This document shows positions 49,987 through 57,743 of a stretch of DNA of 64,000 nt, in pieces; the first letter of the stretch is position 1, and every line of letters begins with the position of its first letter. Both the position numbers and the translations under genes were made by a program. Under the pieces are notes generated by a model. It had not been told where the DNA came from, made no database searches, and saw only the letters and a program-made list of their open reading frames with translations. The DNA is taken from positions 806,001 to 870,000 of the forward strand of contig CAVVFO010000002.1 in the NCBI GenBank assembly GCA_963747595.1, given 5' to 3'. The DNA comes from Oleiagrimonas sp963747595 (GTDB lineage Bacteria; Pseudomonadota; Gammaproteobacteria; Xanthomonadales; Rhodanobacteraceae).

Positions 49987-51171
49987 TCAGTCACCCATCT
50001 GCTTCTGCAGATGTTCGCGACGTTCCTGCGCGTCCAGCGACAGCGTGGCGATGGGCCGCGCATCCAGGCGCTCAATGCCGATTTCCTCGTCGGTCTCGTC
50101 ACAGAACCCGTAGCTGCCGTCCTCGATGCGGCGCAATGCCTTGTCGATCTTGCTGATCAGCTTGCGGTAGCGATCACGCGTGCGCAGCTCCAGCGAGTTT
50201 TCCGTCTCGCGTGTGGCGCGTTCGGCCTCGTCGCCCACATCGCGGACTTCACCGCGCAGGTTGTCCATGGTCTGGCGCGATTCCTCCACCAGCTGTTCGC
50301 GCCACGTGCGCAACTTGTGACGGAAATAGGCCAGCTGCTTGGGACTCATGTACTCCTTGTCCCTGGACGGGTGATAGCCCTCTGGAAGGGTGATTTCCAC
50401 CGACGACGGCAGCGCGTAGCGCCCGTCTTCCATGGTGACCCCGGGTTCGTTGTTTTTCTTGGCTGCTTTGGACATGCGTGAGGGTGCAACTTTCGGTTTG
50501 ACGCCGGTGGCCCGACGCTTGGTGGATGTGGATGTGCCGTTGGATGCCGGCACCGCTTTGGCAACTTTGGCCGCCATGGATGATGATTTGCTGCCGTTTT
50601 GCGGACGGCTGGATGCCGCCGCCTTTCCGGCTGTCGTTTTCCTGCCCGCCGCACCGGTCTTGCCGGCGGCGGATTTCGTGACGCTGTTGTTCCCGCTGCC
50701 AGCCACCCTTCTGGCGGCCGGCTTTGTCGTGGTCCCTGCAGATGACGATGCCGCGCGCCCTTTGCTGACTGTTTTCACTGCCCTGGATGCTGCACTCGAC
50801 GCCGCCTTTGGCGTGCCTGTCGCAGATGCCTTCCTTGTGGACTTCCCGGAAGCGACGCTCCTGTCGGTGCTCTTCTTCGCCGCAGCGCTCGCGGCTGTCT
50901 TTTTTGCGGCTGTGGTTTTTGCGGCCGTCTTCTTCGCCGCGCCTGCCGTGGCCCTGGAGGCCGCTTGCCTGGTGGTTCCAGCCGTCTTGCCGCTCTTGCC
51001 GGCCGTCGTGCTGCGCGCCGTTTTTGCCCGCTTGACAGCGGCGCCGGCCTTCGATGCCGCTGCGCCGTTCTTGCCGGTTTTCCCGCCTGCAGCCGTGCGC
51101 CCGCTCTTCGTTCCCTTCGCTTTCGCGGTCTTGCGCGTCGATTTCGCCATTTCCTTTACCATTTGGCTCAT
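49987..51171 (-). CDS. dksA: DksA-like protein with long histone-H1-like N-terminal arm
   Basis: A 394-residue protein in two parts. Residues 1 to about 240 are an Ala/Lys/Ser/Thr/Gly-rich arm with repeated AAKKTAAKTTAAKK and KSGRTAAGGKTGK motifs, as in bacterial histone-H1-like proteins. Residues about 245-394 are a DksA domain: YMSPKQLAYFRHKLRTWREQL, a coiled coil with DEAERATRETENSLELRTRDRYRKL, and IEDGSYGFCDETDEEIGIERLDARPIATLSLDAQERREH. DksA binds RNA polymerase with ppGpp. Only one of the four zinc cysteines remains (GFC); the others are Thr, Ser and Ala. The start is uncertain: ATG 51171, 51162 or 51150. Confidence 0.85.
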   Translation of the reverse strand: MSQMVKEMAKSTRKTAKAKGTKSGRTAAGGKTGKNGAAASKAGAAVKRAKTARSTTAGKSGKTAGTTRQAASRATAGAAKKTAAKTTAAKKTAASAAAKKSTDRSVASGKSTRKASATGTPKAASSAASRAVKTVSKGRAASSSAGTTTKPAARRVAGSGNNSVTKSAAGKTGAAGRKTTAGKAAASSRPQNGSKSSSMAAKVAKAVPASNGTSTSTKRRATGVKPKVAPSRMSKAAKKNNEPGVTMEDGRYALPSSVEITLPEGYHPSRDKEYMSPKQLAYFRHKLRTWREQLVEESRQTMDNLRGEVRDVGDEAERATRETENSLELRTRDRYRKLISKIDKALRRIEDGSYGFCDETDEEIGIERLDARPIATLSLDAQERREHLQKQMGD

Positions 51172-51293
51172 ACCATTGTGGCTCGGCGGGCGGCTGTTAT
51201 AGCCTAAGTTGTGCGATACCGGCAACCACTAGCCGTCGTGCCGTTCCGCCGAATGTCAGCTTGCCCCTCAATGCAGTATCACGACCCCATCCT

Positions 51294-51551
51294 GTGACCC
51301 GCCTGATCCTTTTCCTGCTCGCTTTCTACAAGCGACTGCTCAGTCCCCTGCTCGGAAAGCATTGCCGCTTTTATCCCAGCTGTTCGGACTATGCAAGGGT
51401 TGCGGTGTCGCGATTCGGCCCCTGGCGCGGTGGCGTGCTTGCCGCATGGAGGCTGTTGCGCTGTCATCCCCTCTGCCAGGGCGGCCCCGACCCCGTGCCC
51501 CGCGCCTTCACCTTGACACATTGCGGGCATCGACACACGCATCGTCGATGA
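51294..51551 (+). CDS. yidD: YidD membrane-protein insertion efficiency factor
   Basis: An 85-residue protein beginning LILFLLAFYKRLLSPLLGKHCRFYPSC, the YidD family signature (YxxxxSPxxxxxCRFxPSCSxY). It continues GGVLAAWRLLRCHPLCQGGPDPVP. YidD assists YidC in inserting membrane proteins. GTG 51294 is the likely start. yidD normally lies in the rpmH-rnpA-yidC locus, so this may be an isolated copy. It is convergent with folE2. Confidence 0.85.
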   Translation: MTRLILFLLAFYKRLLSPLLGKHCRFYPSCSDYARVAVSRFGPWRGGVLAAWRLLRCHPLCQGGPDPVPRAFTLTHCGHRHTHRR

Positions 51552-51582
51552 GGTCCGCAGGCGTGCCCGGAGCGCATCGTTC

Positions 51583-52539
51583 TCAGCCCAGGTCCGTCAG
51601 GGGACCGTAGCCGCCTTTCACTCCCTTGCTGGCGTGCGCCACGGCATCATGCGGGTGCAGGCTTTCCTGATGCTCCACGCGGATGATGAAATCCGCCAGG
51701 CGTTCATCGGCATCCAGTGCTTTCTGCAGACGCCGCGCGGCGTCTTCGCAAAACATGAGGTTGCGGCCGTTGGCCTCGGCGAAAGCCTGCTCGTCCTCGC
51801 GCTTGACGGCCGTCTGCACGGGCGTGCCCAGCGCCGCCTCCGCCTGGTCGACGAGGTCGTGCAACGGGATGTCGAACACGGGCTCCAGACGGACCCGCAA
51901 CCGCGCCACGCTGCGCTGCGCATGCGGCGTGGCCACCATGCCCTGCTCGCTGTTCAGCCAGTCCAGCACGGTCTGGCGGTCGAGCTGGCCCTCTTCCGGA
52001 AAATCGGCCGCGAATTGCTGCTGCACCAGTTGCCGCGACAAGGCCGCCGATGCGGGACAGGTGGAGGAATAGGTGACGTCGGTGGTCAGGTCGACCTCGA
52101 ACTCGTGGCCGTGCAGCGTGGCCTGCAGAATCACCGGGTAGCTGCGCCAGCCGCTGTGGCCGCTCTTCAACGCCGGGCGCCGCACCAGATGATCGAAGCG
52201 CACGCGGATCCGCGCGCTGTCGGACAAATCGGCATGCGTCTCTAGGAAGGCGCGCAGCAATTTGCGCAACAGGCACGGCGTCAACGCCTCGCCGGTCAGC
52301 ATGTCGTCGACCAGCAGATACAGCCGCGACATGTGGATGCCACGCCGATCGCCGCGGATCAGATTGACCTGCGCATCCACTTCGGCCGCCGCGCGGCTGA
52401 CCTCGCCATCGGCATCGGCCACATGCACCGGCACCTGGATGCGAGCCATGCCGACCCAATCCAGCGCACCGGCGACGTGCGTTTGTGCCTGGGACGCCAC
52501 ATCCGGCATCTGCCGTGCGGCATGATCAGTGGTCGACAT
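51583..52539 (-). CDS. folE2: GTP cyclohydrolase FolE2 (type IB)
   Basis: A 318-residue GTP cyclohydrolase IB, which starts folate synthesis. Core features: MARIQVPVHVADADGEVSRAAAEVDAQVNLI, RRGIHMSRLY, the metal cysteine in TYSSTCPASAALSRQL, and TPHAQRS. FolE2 enzymes can work with metals other than zinc and are often induced by zinc shortage; no Zur site was identified here. ATG 52539 follows GGAGCAGATGC. Longer frame adds eleven residues. Confidence 0.9.
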   Translation of the reverse strand: MSTTDHAARQMPDVASQAQTHVAGALDWVGMARIQVPVHVADADGEVSRAAAEVDAQVNLIRGDRRGIHMSRLYLLVDDMLTGEALTPCLLRKLLRAFLETHADLSDSARIRVRFDHLVRRPALKSGHSGWRSYPVILQATLHGHEFEVDLTTDVTYSSTCPASAALSRQLVQQQFAADFPEEGQLDRQTVLDWLNSEQGMVATPHAQRSVARLRVRLEPVFDIPLHDLVDQAEAALGTPVQTAVKREDEQAFAEANGRNLMFCEDAARRLQKALDADERLADFIIRVEHQESLHPHDAVAHASKGVKGGYGPLTDLG

Positions 52540-52655
52540 GCATCTGCTCCAGAACTGGGAAAGAGGCTGCAAGAGCCCCTTTGCAATGGGACAACGATAC
52601 GCGATATGCGGTCGATCGGGCGTCTGTCAACCGCAACGCGCCGTTCACGCAGCCC

Positions 52656-53498
52656 TCACTCCACATGATGCTGCCAGTCGCGCGCTGCGGCCCAGGCCGC
52701 GAACAAGGCGCCCAGCCGGCCCCTGCGCCCCAGCACATCTGCAACGGCAGAGACCGGTTCGCGCCCCCGCGGCACCCGCCGCGCCACGCGGTGCCCGATG
52801 CGCGCCTCCAGACCGCGAAATACGCTCAGGGGCCCCGGCTGGCGCCAGGTGTCCCGGTATGAGGTCGCGATGTCGTGCAGCTGATCGCGCACGGCAGCGC
52901 GGCGCGCCTGCGTGTCCCGTCCCAGGGCGTCGCGATCCAGGCCATGGCGAGCCAGGCGCGCCATGGGCAATGCCAGCTGCTCTCCGGCTTTCGGAGTATC
53001 CAGATGTGCAAGGGCCGTCAGCAGATGTGTCAGCGTGGCCATGCCGGCGGCGCGTTGCGGATCGGCATCATCCCCGAACCACCACGCCGTTTCCAGCGCC
53101 GCCAGGGCCGCATGGAACGGGGCCGCCGCGCGCATCTGCGCGGAGAAATCGGACGCGGTGGGCGCCTCGAGCTGCTCGATCGCCGCCAGCACCGGCTGCA
53201 CCCACAGCTGCGGGTCGATGCGTTGGGCGCGCGGATCGGCAAACACTGCCCGCACCACCGGATGACGCCCGCCGCTGGCCGTCGCACCGCTGACTTCCTC
53301 GGCCCACCAGGTCAGCTTGGCAGAGGCCACCTCCGGCTCGCGGATGCCATACGCGGCATCCACCCACTCCTGCTCCAGCGCGGCCATGGCCAGCAACGAC
53401 GGGCGACGCGACGGCGCAATGAAACTCAGTGCCTGATGACCCCACGGGTGCGCGCGGAGCCATTTGTCGACATGACTTTGCAGCGCAACATCGGTCAT
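52656..53498 (-). CDS. Squalene/phytoene synthase-superfamily protein, function uncertain
   Basis: A 280-residue protein of all-helical isoprenoid-synthase type. YGIREPEVASAKLTWWAEEVSG is the block shared by the bacterial/NDUFAF6-like members of the squalene/phytoene synthase family, with HPVVRAVF after it. The aspartate-rich DxxxD motifs of true squalene synthases are not obvious, so catalysis is doubtful. Its neighbours ubiG, an adenosine-type deaminase and folE2 give no clear pathway. The C-terminal half is Arg-rich. Confidence 0.65.
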   Translation of the reverse strand: MTDVALQSHVDKWLRAHPWGHQALSFIAPSRRPSLLAMAALEQEWVDAAYGIREPEVASAKLTWWAEEVSGATASGGRHPVVRAVFADPRAQRIDPQLWVQPVLAAIEQLEAPTASDFSAQMRAAAPFHAALAALETAWWFGDDADPQRAAGMATLTHLLTALAHLDTPKAGEQLALPMARLARHGLDRDALGRDTQARRAAVRDQLHDIATSYRDTWRQPGPLSVFRGLEARIGHRVARRVPRGREPVSAVADVLGRRGRLGALFAAWAAARDWQHHVE

Positions 53499-53610
53499 GC
53501 GGTGCTCTCCGGCACGATCGGCAACTCAGGCAGTGGCCCGCGGGCCGCGATGCGGTGATCGGCGCAGCAGGCATGCGGGCCAGCGCCTTCAATTGATCGA
53601 TACGCCTGCA

Positions 53611-54315
53611 TCACGCCGGTTTATGCGCACAGAGCATGTAGTTGACCGCTGTGGATTGCATCAACCATGCCTTACGCATCAACGGGTTGTAAGCCATCCC
53701 AGAGACTTCGTCGAGCTCCATGCCGGCGTGGCGCAGCAGGCGCCCCAGTTCGGACGGCTTGAGAAATCCGGCGTAATGGTGGGTGCCGCGCGGCAGCATG
53801 CGCAGCAGGTATTCCGCACCCACGATGGCCGCGGCGAAGGAGGCCGGCGTGCGGTTCAGTGTGGACAGGAACAGCTTCCCGCCGGGTTTGAGCATGGCCG
53901 CAAGATCCCCCACCAGGGCGGCCGGATCGGGCACATGCTCGATCAGTTCCATGCAGCACACCGCATCGAAGGACTCCGGTTCGGCAGCCGCGAGATCCGC
54001 CGAGGACTGCACGCGGTAGTCCACGTCCAGTTGCGACTCGTGCAGGTGCAACTCGGCCACATCGATCACGGCCTCGCCCAGGTCGATCCCCACCACCTGC
54101 GCGCCGGCGCGGGCCAGCGATTCGCTGAGCAGCCCGCCGCCACAGCCGACATCCGCCACCCGTGCGTCCTTGAGCTGCACGCGATCGGCAACATAGGCCG
54201 TGCGCAGCGGATTGAGATCGTGCAATGGCCTGGATTCGCCGTCAGGATCCCACCAGCGCGAAGCCAGCTTGTCGAATCGGGCGATTTCCTCGGAACTGAC
54301 GTTTGTGGTGTTCAT
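53611..54315 (-). CDS. ubiG: Ubiquinone biosynthesis O-methyltransferase
   Basis: A 234-residue SAM methyltransferase that performs both O-methylations of ubiquinone synthesis. EEIARFDKLASRWWDPDGESRPLHDLNPLR is a strong UbiG signature. SAM motif VADVGCGGGLLSESLARAGAQVVGIDL; then VCCMELIEHVPDPAALV and RGTHHYAGFLKPSEL. Length normal. About 100 bases separate it from the upstream deaminase gene, so they may be co-transcribed. Confidence 0.95.
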   Translation of the reverse strand: MNTTNVSSEEIARFDKLASRWWDPDGESRPLHDLNPLRTAYVADRVQLKDARVADVGCGGGLLSESLARAGAQVVGIDLGEAVIDVAELHLHESQLDVDYRVQSSADLAAAEPESFDAVCCMELIEHVPDPAALVGDLAAMLKPGGKLFLSTLNRTPASFAAAIVGAEYLLRMLPRGTHHYAGFLKPSELGRLLRHAGMELDEVSGMAYNPLMRKAWLMQSTAVNYMLCAHKPA

Positions 54316-54416
54316 GCGGACGGAGACTCCCGTAAGCGAAAAAGGGCAACACCGGTCGCCATTCCACGTGGCGCCCGGCCCGGATCGGAGGACACCCGTG
54401 CAGGCCCGACCGGCCT

Positions 54417-55748
54417 TCAGACGGCGGCGATACGATCGCGCCAGGCACGTGCCTTGTGCGTCACCTCGGCCGCATCCATGTCGGTGAGCACGCGGTCGGC
54501 CAGCTTGCGCTGCCCCGCGATCCAGACATCGCTGACCTGGTGCCGTCCGGTGGCATACACCAGCTGCGAGAGCACGTTGAACAGCGGCTGCGATTCCAGT
54601 TCGTCCAGGCGCACGGCCGTCAGATCGGCCTGCTTGCCCACTTCGATGGAGCCGATGCGCTCACCCAGTCCGGCGGCACGCGCGCCATTCAATGTTGCCG
54701 CACGCAATGCGAAGGCGGCGTCGAAGGCGGCCGCCTCGCGCGCCACGGCCTTGGCCAGCTGCGCGGCCACGCGCATCTCGCCGAACATGTCCAGATCATT
54801 GTTGGACGCACAGCCATCGGTACCGATGGCCAGAGTAACGCCCGCCCGACGGAATTTTTCAGAGGGACAGAAGCCGGATGCCAGCTTCAGGTTGGATTCC
54901 GGACAATGCACCACCGACACGCCCTGCTCGGCGCAGGTGTCGATTTCCGCATCCGTGACCGCAGTCATGTGCACCGCGATCAGACGGTCATTGACCAGGC
55001 CCAGCTTCTGCAGGCGCTGGAACGGGCGCAGGCCGCTGTCGCGCTTGGCATCCTCGACCTCGTGTTGGGTCTCGTGCGTATGCAGGTGCACCGGGATATC
55101 GAGCTGATCCGACAGCACGCGGATGCGCTCGAAGCTTTCGTCGGAAACGGTATACGGCGCATGCGGCACGAACGCGGTGGTCAGCAGCGGCGTATTGCGC
55201 AGCGTGTCGTGCGTCTCCAGCGCGCGCTCGAAATATTCATCGCGCGTGTTCGCCCAGGGGCTGGGAAATTCGATCACCGGCAGCCCGACCACGCCGCGGA
55301 ATCCCAGACGACTGAAGGTGGCGCCGATCACGTCCGGGAAGAAATAGTTTTCGTTGGCGCAGGTGGTGCCGCCACGCAGCATTTCGGCCACCGCCAGCTC
55401 CACGCCGTCGCGGATGAACTCCGGCCCCATGAAGCGCCCTTCCACCGGCCAGATGTGTTCCTCCAGCCACGTCATCAGCGGCAGGTCGTCGGCCAGACCG
55501 CGCAGCAGGCTCATCGGGCTGTGCGTGTGGGCATTGACCAGGCCGGGGATCAGCGCGTGATCGGGCAACTTGACCGTTTCACGTGGCGCATAGGCGTGCC
55601 GCGCGTCGGCACGCGGCAGCACCGCCACAATCTCGCCACCATGCACGGCGACGGAATGATCTTCCAGCACGGTGTCATGCGGCTCGACCGGCACCAGCCA
55701 GCGCGGCTCGATCAGCAGGTCGATGGGTTGTGGTTGTGCTTCGCTCAT
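54417..55748 (-). CDS. mtaD: Methylthioadenosine/S-adenosylhomocysteine deaminase-type amidohydrolase
   Basis: A 443-residue TRZ/ATZ-family amidohydrolase. Metal site: LVNAHTHSPMSLLRGLADDLPL; HTHETQHEV; AVHMTAVTDAEI; HCPESNLKLASG; and GTDGCASNNDLDMFGEM. This order is typical of MtaD/SahH deaminases that convert 5'-methylthioadenosine or S-adenosylhomocysteine to the inosine form. Next to ubiG, a SAM methyltransferase whose by-product is S-adenosylhomocysteine, this role is sensible, though other amino-purine substrates are possible. ATG 55748 gives MSEAQPQPIDLLIEP. Confidence 0.88.
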   Translation of the reverse strand: MSEAQPQPIDLLIEPRWLVPVEPHDTVLEDHSVAVHGGEIVAVLPRADARHAYAPRETVKLPDHALIPGLVNAHTHSPMSLLRGLADDLPLMTWLEEHIWPVEGRFMGPEFIRDGVELAVAEMLRGGTTCANENYFFPDVIGATFSRLGFRGVVGLPVIEFPSPWANTRDEYFERALETHDTLRNTPLLTTAFVPHAPYTVSDESFERIRVLSDQLDIPVHLHTHETQHEVEDAKRDSGLRPFQRLQKLGLVNDRLIAVHMTAVTDAEIDTCAEQGVSVVHCPESNLKLASGFCPSEKFRRAGVTLAIGTDGCASNNDLDMFGEMRVAAQLAKAVAREAAAFDAAFALRAATLNGARAAGLGERIGSIEVGKQADLTAVRLDELESQPLFNVLSQLVYATGRHQVSDVWIAGQRKLADRVLTDMDAAEVTHKARAWRDRIAAV

Positions 55749-55778
55749 GCGTCTCCCGATTCCTCGTGATGGTTTTCG

Positions 55779-55886
55779 AGTAGGGCGCATCAAGGAGCAA
55801 CGTGAGGGATCCGCCTGCTTGCCTGAAGCCACCTTACTTCCCCGCAAGCAGACGGCTCCGTCCCTTCGGGACTTGAGCCACTCTAC
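55779..55886. repeat. REP pair (BIME), copy G
   Basis: GTAGGGCGCATCAAGGAGC and GGATCCGCCTGCTTGC form the left unit; GCAAGCAGACGGCTCCGTC and ACTTGAGCCACTCTAC form the right unit. It carries several mismatches. It lies between efp and the deaminase gene. Confidence 0.8.
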
Positions 55887-55908
55887 GAACTTGCAGAGCG
55901 CGCCAACG

Positions 55909-56475
55909 TCACTTCACGCGGCCGACGTACTCGCCGGAGCGCGTATCCACCTTGATCACCTCGTCCTGATTGACGAACAACGGCACGCGTACGGTGGCGC
56001 CGGTTTCCAGGATGGCCGGCTTGCCGCCGCCGCCCGAAGTGTCGCCGCGCACGCCGGGATCGGTCTCGGTGATCTTCAGTTCCACGAAGTTGGGCGGCGT
56101 GACCGACAGCGGCGTGCCGTTCCACAGCGTAACCACGCAATCCTCTTCACCCTTGAGCCACTGCGCCGCATCGCTGACCGCATTCTTGTCGGCCTGATGC
56201 TGCTCGAAGCTGTCGGGATCCATGAAATGCCAGAACTCGCCGTCGGAATACAGGAACTGCATGTCCGTATCCATCACGTCCGCGCCTTCGACAGTCTCGT
56301 TGGCCTTCAACGTACGTTCCACCACGCGACCATTCTTCAGGTTGCGGATCTTGATGCGGGTAAAGGCCTGGCCCTTGCCGGGCTTGATGAAATCGGCATC
56401 CACGATGGTGTACGGATCACCGTCGATGAGAATTTTCAGACCGTTCTTGACGTCGTTCAGCCCGTAACTGGCCAT
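55909..56475 (-). CDS. efp: Translation elongation factor P
   Basis: A 188-residue EF-P with three beta domains. The modified lysine is K34 in IKPGKGQAF, the same position as in E. coli. C-terminal NFVELKITETDPGVRGDTSGGGGKPAILETGATVRVPLFV is diagnostic. It rescues ribosomes stalled at polyproline; beta-lysylation of K34 is done by EpmA and EpmB, and epmB is divergent right beside it. epmA is not in the window. Confidence 0.96.
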   Translation of the reverse strand: MASYGLNDVKNGLKILIDGDPYTIVDADFIKPGKGQAFTRIKIRNLKNGRVVERTLKANETVEGADVMDTDMQFLYSDGEFWHFMDPDSFEQHQADKNAVSDAAQWLKGEEDCVVTLWNGTPLSVTPPNFVELKITETDPGVRGDTSGGGGKPAILETGATVRVPLFVNQDEVIKVDTRSGEYVGRVK

Positions 56476-56560
56476 GCACTTGGCTCCCTACAAAAAAACC
56501 GCGCGCGGCGGCTACAATGGACGTTTGCCCGGCACAACCCTGGCCGGTACGTGACCTCCT

Positions 56561-57586
56561 ATGATAACCGCAAGCCCGGACTCCGCACAGCCTCGACCCG
56601 CCATCGGCAACTGGCGCCGACAGTGGCGCGACGCCATCACCGACGGGCGCGAACTGTTGCAGCTGCTGGGTCTGGATCATCTGGCCCCGCGGCTGCCTGC
56701 TGCCGATGCCGGCTTTTCGCTGCGAGTGCCCCGGCCCTTTGCCGGCCGCATGCGCCACGGCGATCCGCAGGACCCGCTGCTGCTGCAGGTCTTGCCGCAG
56801 CTTGCCGAGGAAGCCTCGGTGCCCGGTTTTGGGGTCGATGCCGTGGAGGATCTGAACGCCCGTGCAGCACATGGTGTATTGCACAAATATCAGGGCCGCG
56901 CGCTACTGATCGCCAGCGGCACCTGCGCGGTGAATTGCCGGTACTGCTTCCGCCGCCATTTTCCGTACGGTGCCGAGATCGCTGCCGCCGCCCGCTGGCG
57001 TGACGCACTGGCCTATGTGCGCGAGCATCCTGAACTGCACGAATTGATCCTTTCCGGCGGCGATCCATTGGCCCTGTCCACCGCCAAGCTGGAGGAACTC
57101 ACCGACGGCCTGCACGACACGCCGCATATCCACACCCTGCGGCTGCATACCCGCCTGCCGGTGGTGCTGCCGGATCGCATCGATACACGGCTTCTCGATT
57201 GGCTCGCACGGCTGCCGTTGCGCACGGTCGTGGTGCTGCATGCCAACCATCCGAACGAGCTGGATGCAGAGGTGGCAGCGGCGTGCGCCAGATTGCGTGC
57301 TGCCGGAGTCACGCTGCTCAATCAATCGGTGCTGCTGTGCGGCATCAATGACAGCATCGAGGCGCTGACCGGATTGTCGCAACGCCTGTTCGACATCGGC
57401 GTCCTGCCGTACTACCTGCATCAGCTGGACCGCGTGACCGGAACTGCGCATTTCGAAGTGGACGACACACGTGCGCTCGCACTCGAACAACAGATGCGGG
57501 ATCGCCTCCCGGGCTACCTGGTGCCGAAACTGGTACGCGAAGTCGCGGGCGATGCCGCCAAGCGGCCCGTGACCGCCGACGCGTGA
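56561..57586 (+). CDS. epmB: EF-P beta-lysylation protein EpmB (radical SAM lysine 2,3-aminomutase)
   Basis: A 341-residue radical SAM and PLP enzyme. The cluster motif CAVNCRYCFRRHFPY has C122, C126 and C129; ILSGGDPLALSTAKLEEL and LRLHTRLPVVLP follow; the PLP lysine is likely in LVPKLVRE near the end. It makes beta-lysine from lysine for EF-P modification. It starts 85 bases from efp on the other strand; TACAAT at 56513-56518 may be its -10 box. Confidence 0.93.
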   Translation: MITASPDSAQPRPAIGNWRRQWRDAITDGRELLQLLGLDHLAPRLPAADAGFSLRVPRPFAGRMRHGDPQDPLLLQVLPQLAEEASVPGFGVDAVEDLNARAAHGVLHKYQGRALLIASGTCAVNCRYCFRRHFPYGAEIAAAARWRDALAYVREHPELHELILSGGDPLALSTAKLEELTDGLHDTPHIHTLRLHTRLPVVLPDRIDTRLLDWLARLPLRTVVVLHANHPNELDAEVAAACARLRAAGVTLLNQSVLLCGINDSIEALTGLSQRLFDIGVLPYYLHQLDRVTGTAHFEVDDTRALALEQQMRDRLPGYLVPKLVREVAGDAAKRPVTADA

Positions 57587-57743
57587 CTTTCCGGCCACGC
57601 ACGTCACAATGGTCAATCACTCTCCAAGGAACCTGAGCGAGCGGTGGAAACTGGCACCGGCACGCGTATTGGAGTACAACCGGGAGCGTCCGCATCACGG
57701 ACGACTTTCGACCCTGACGGAACCACACCAGACAAGCCATGGC

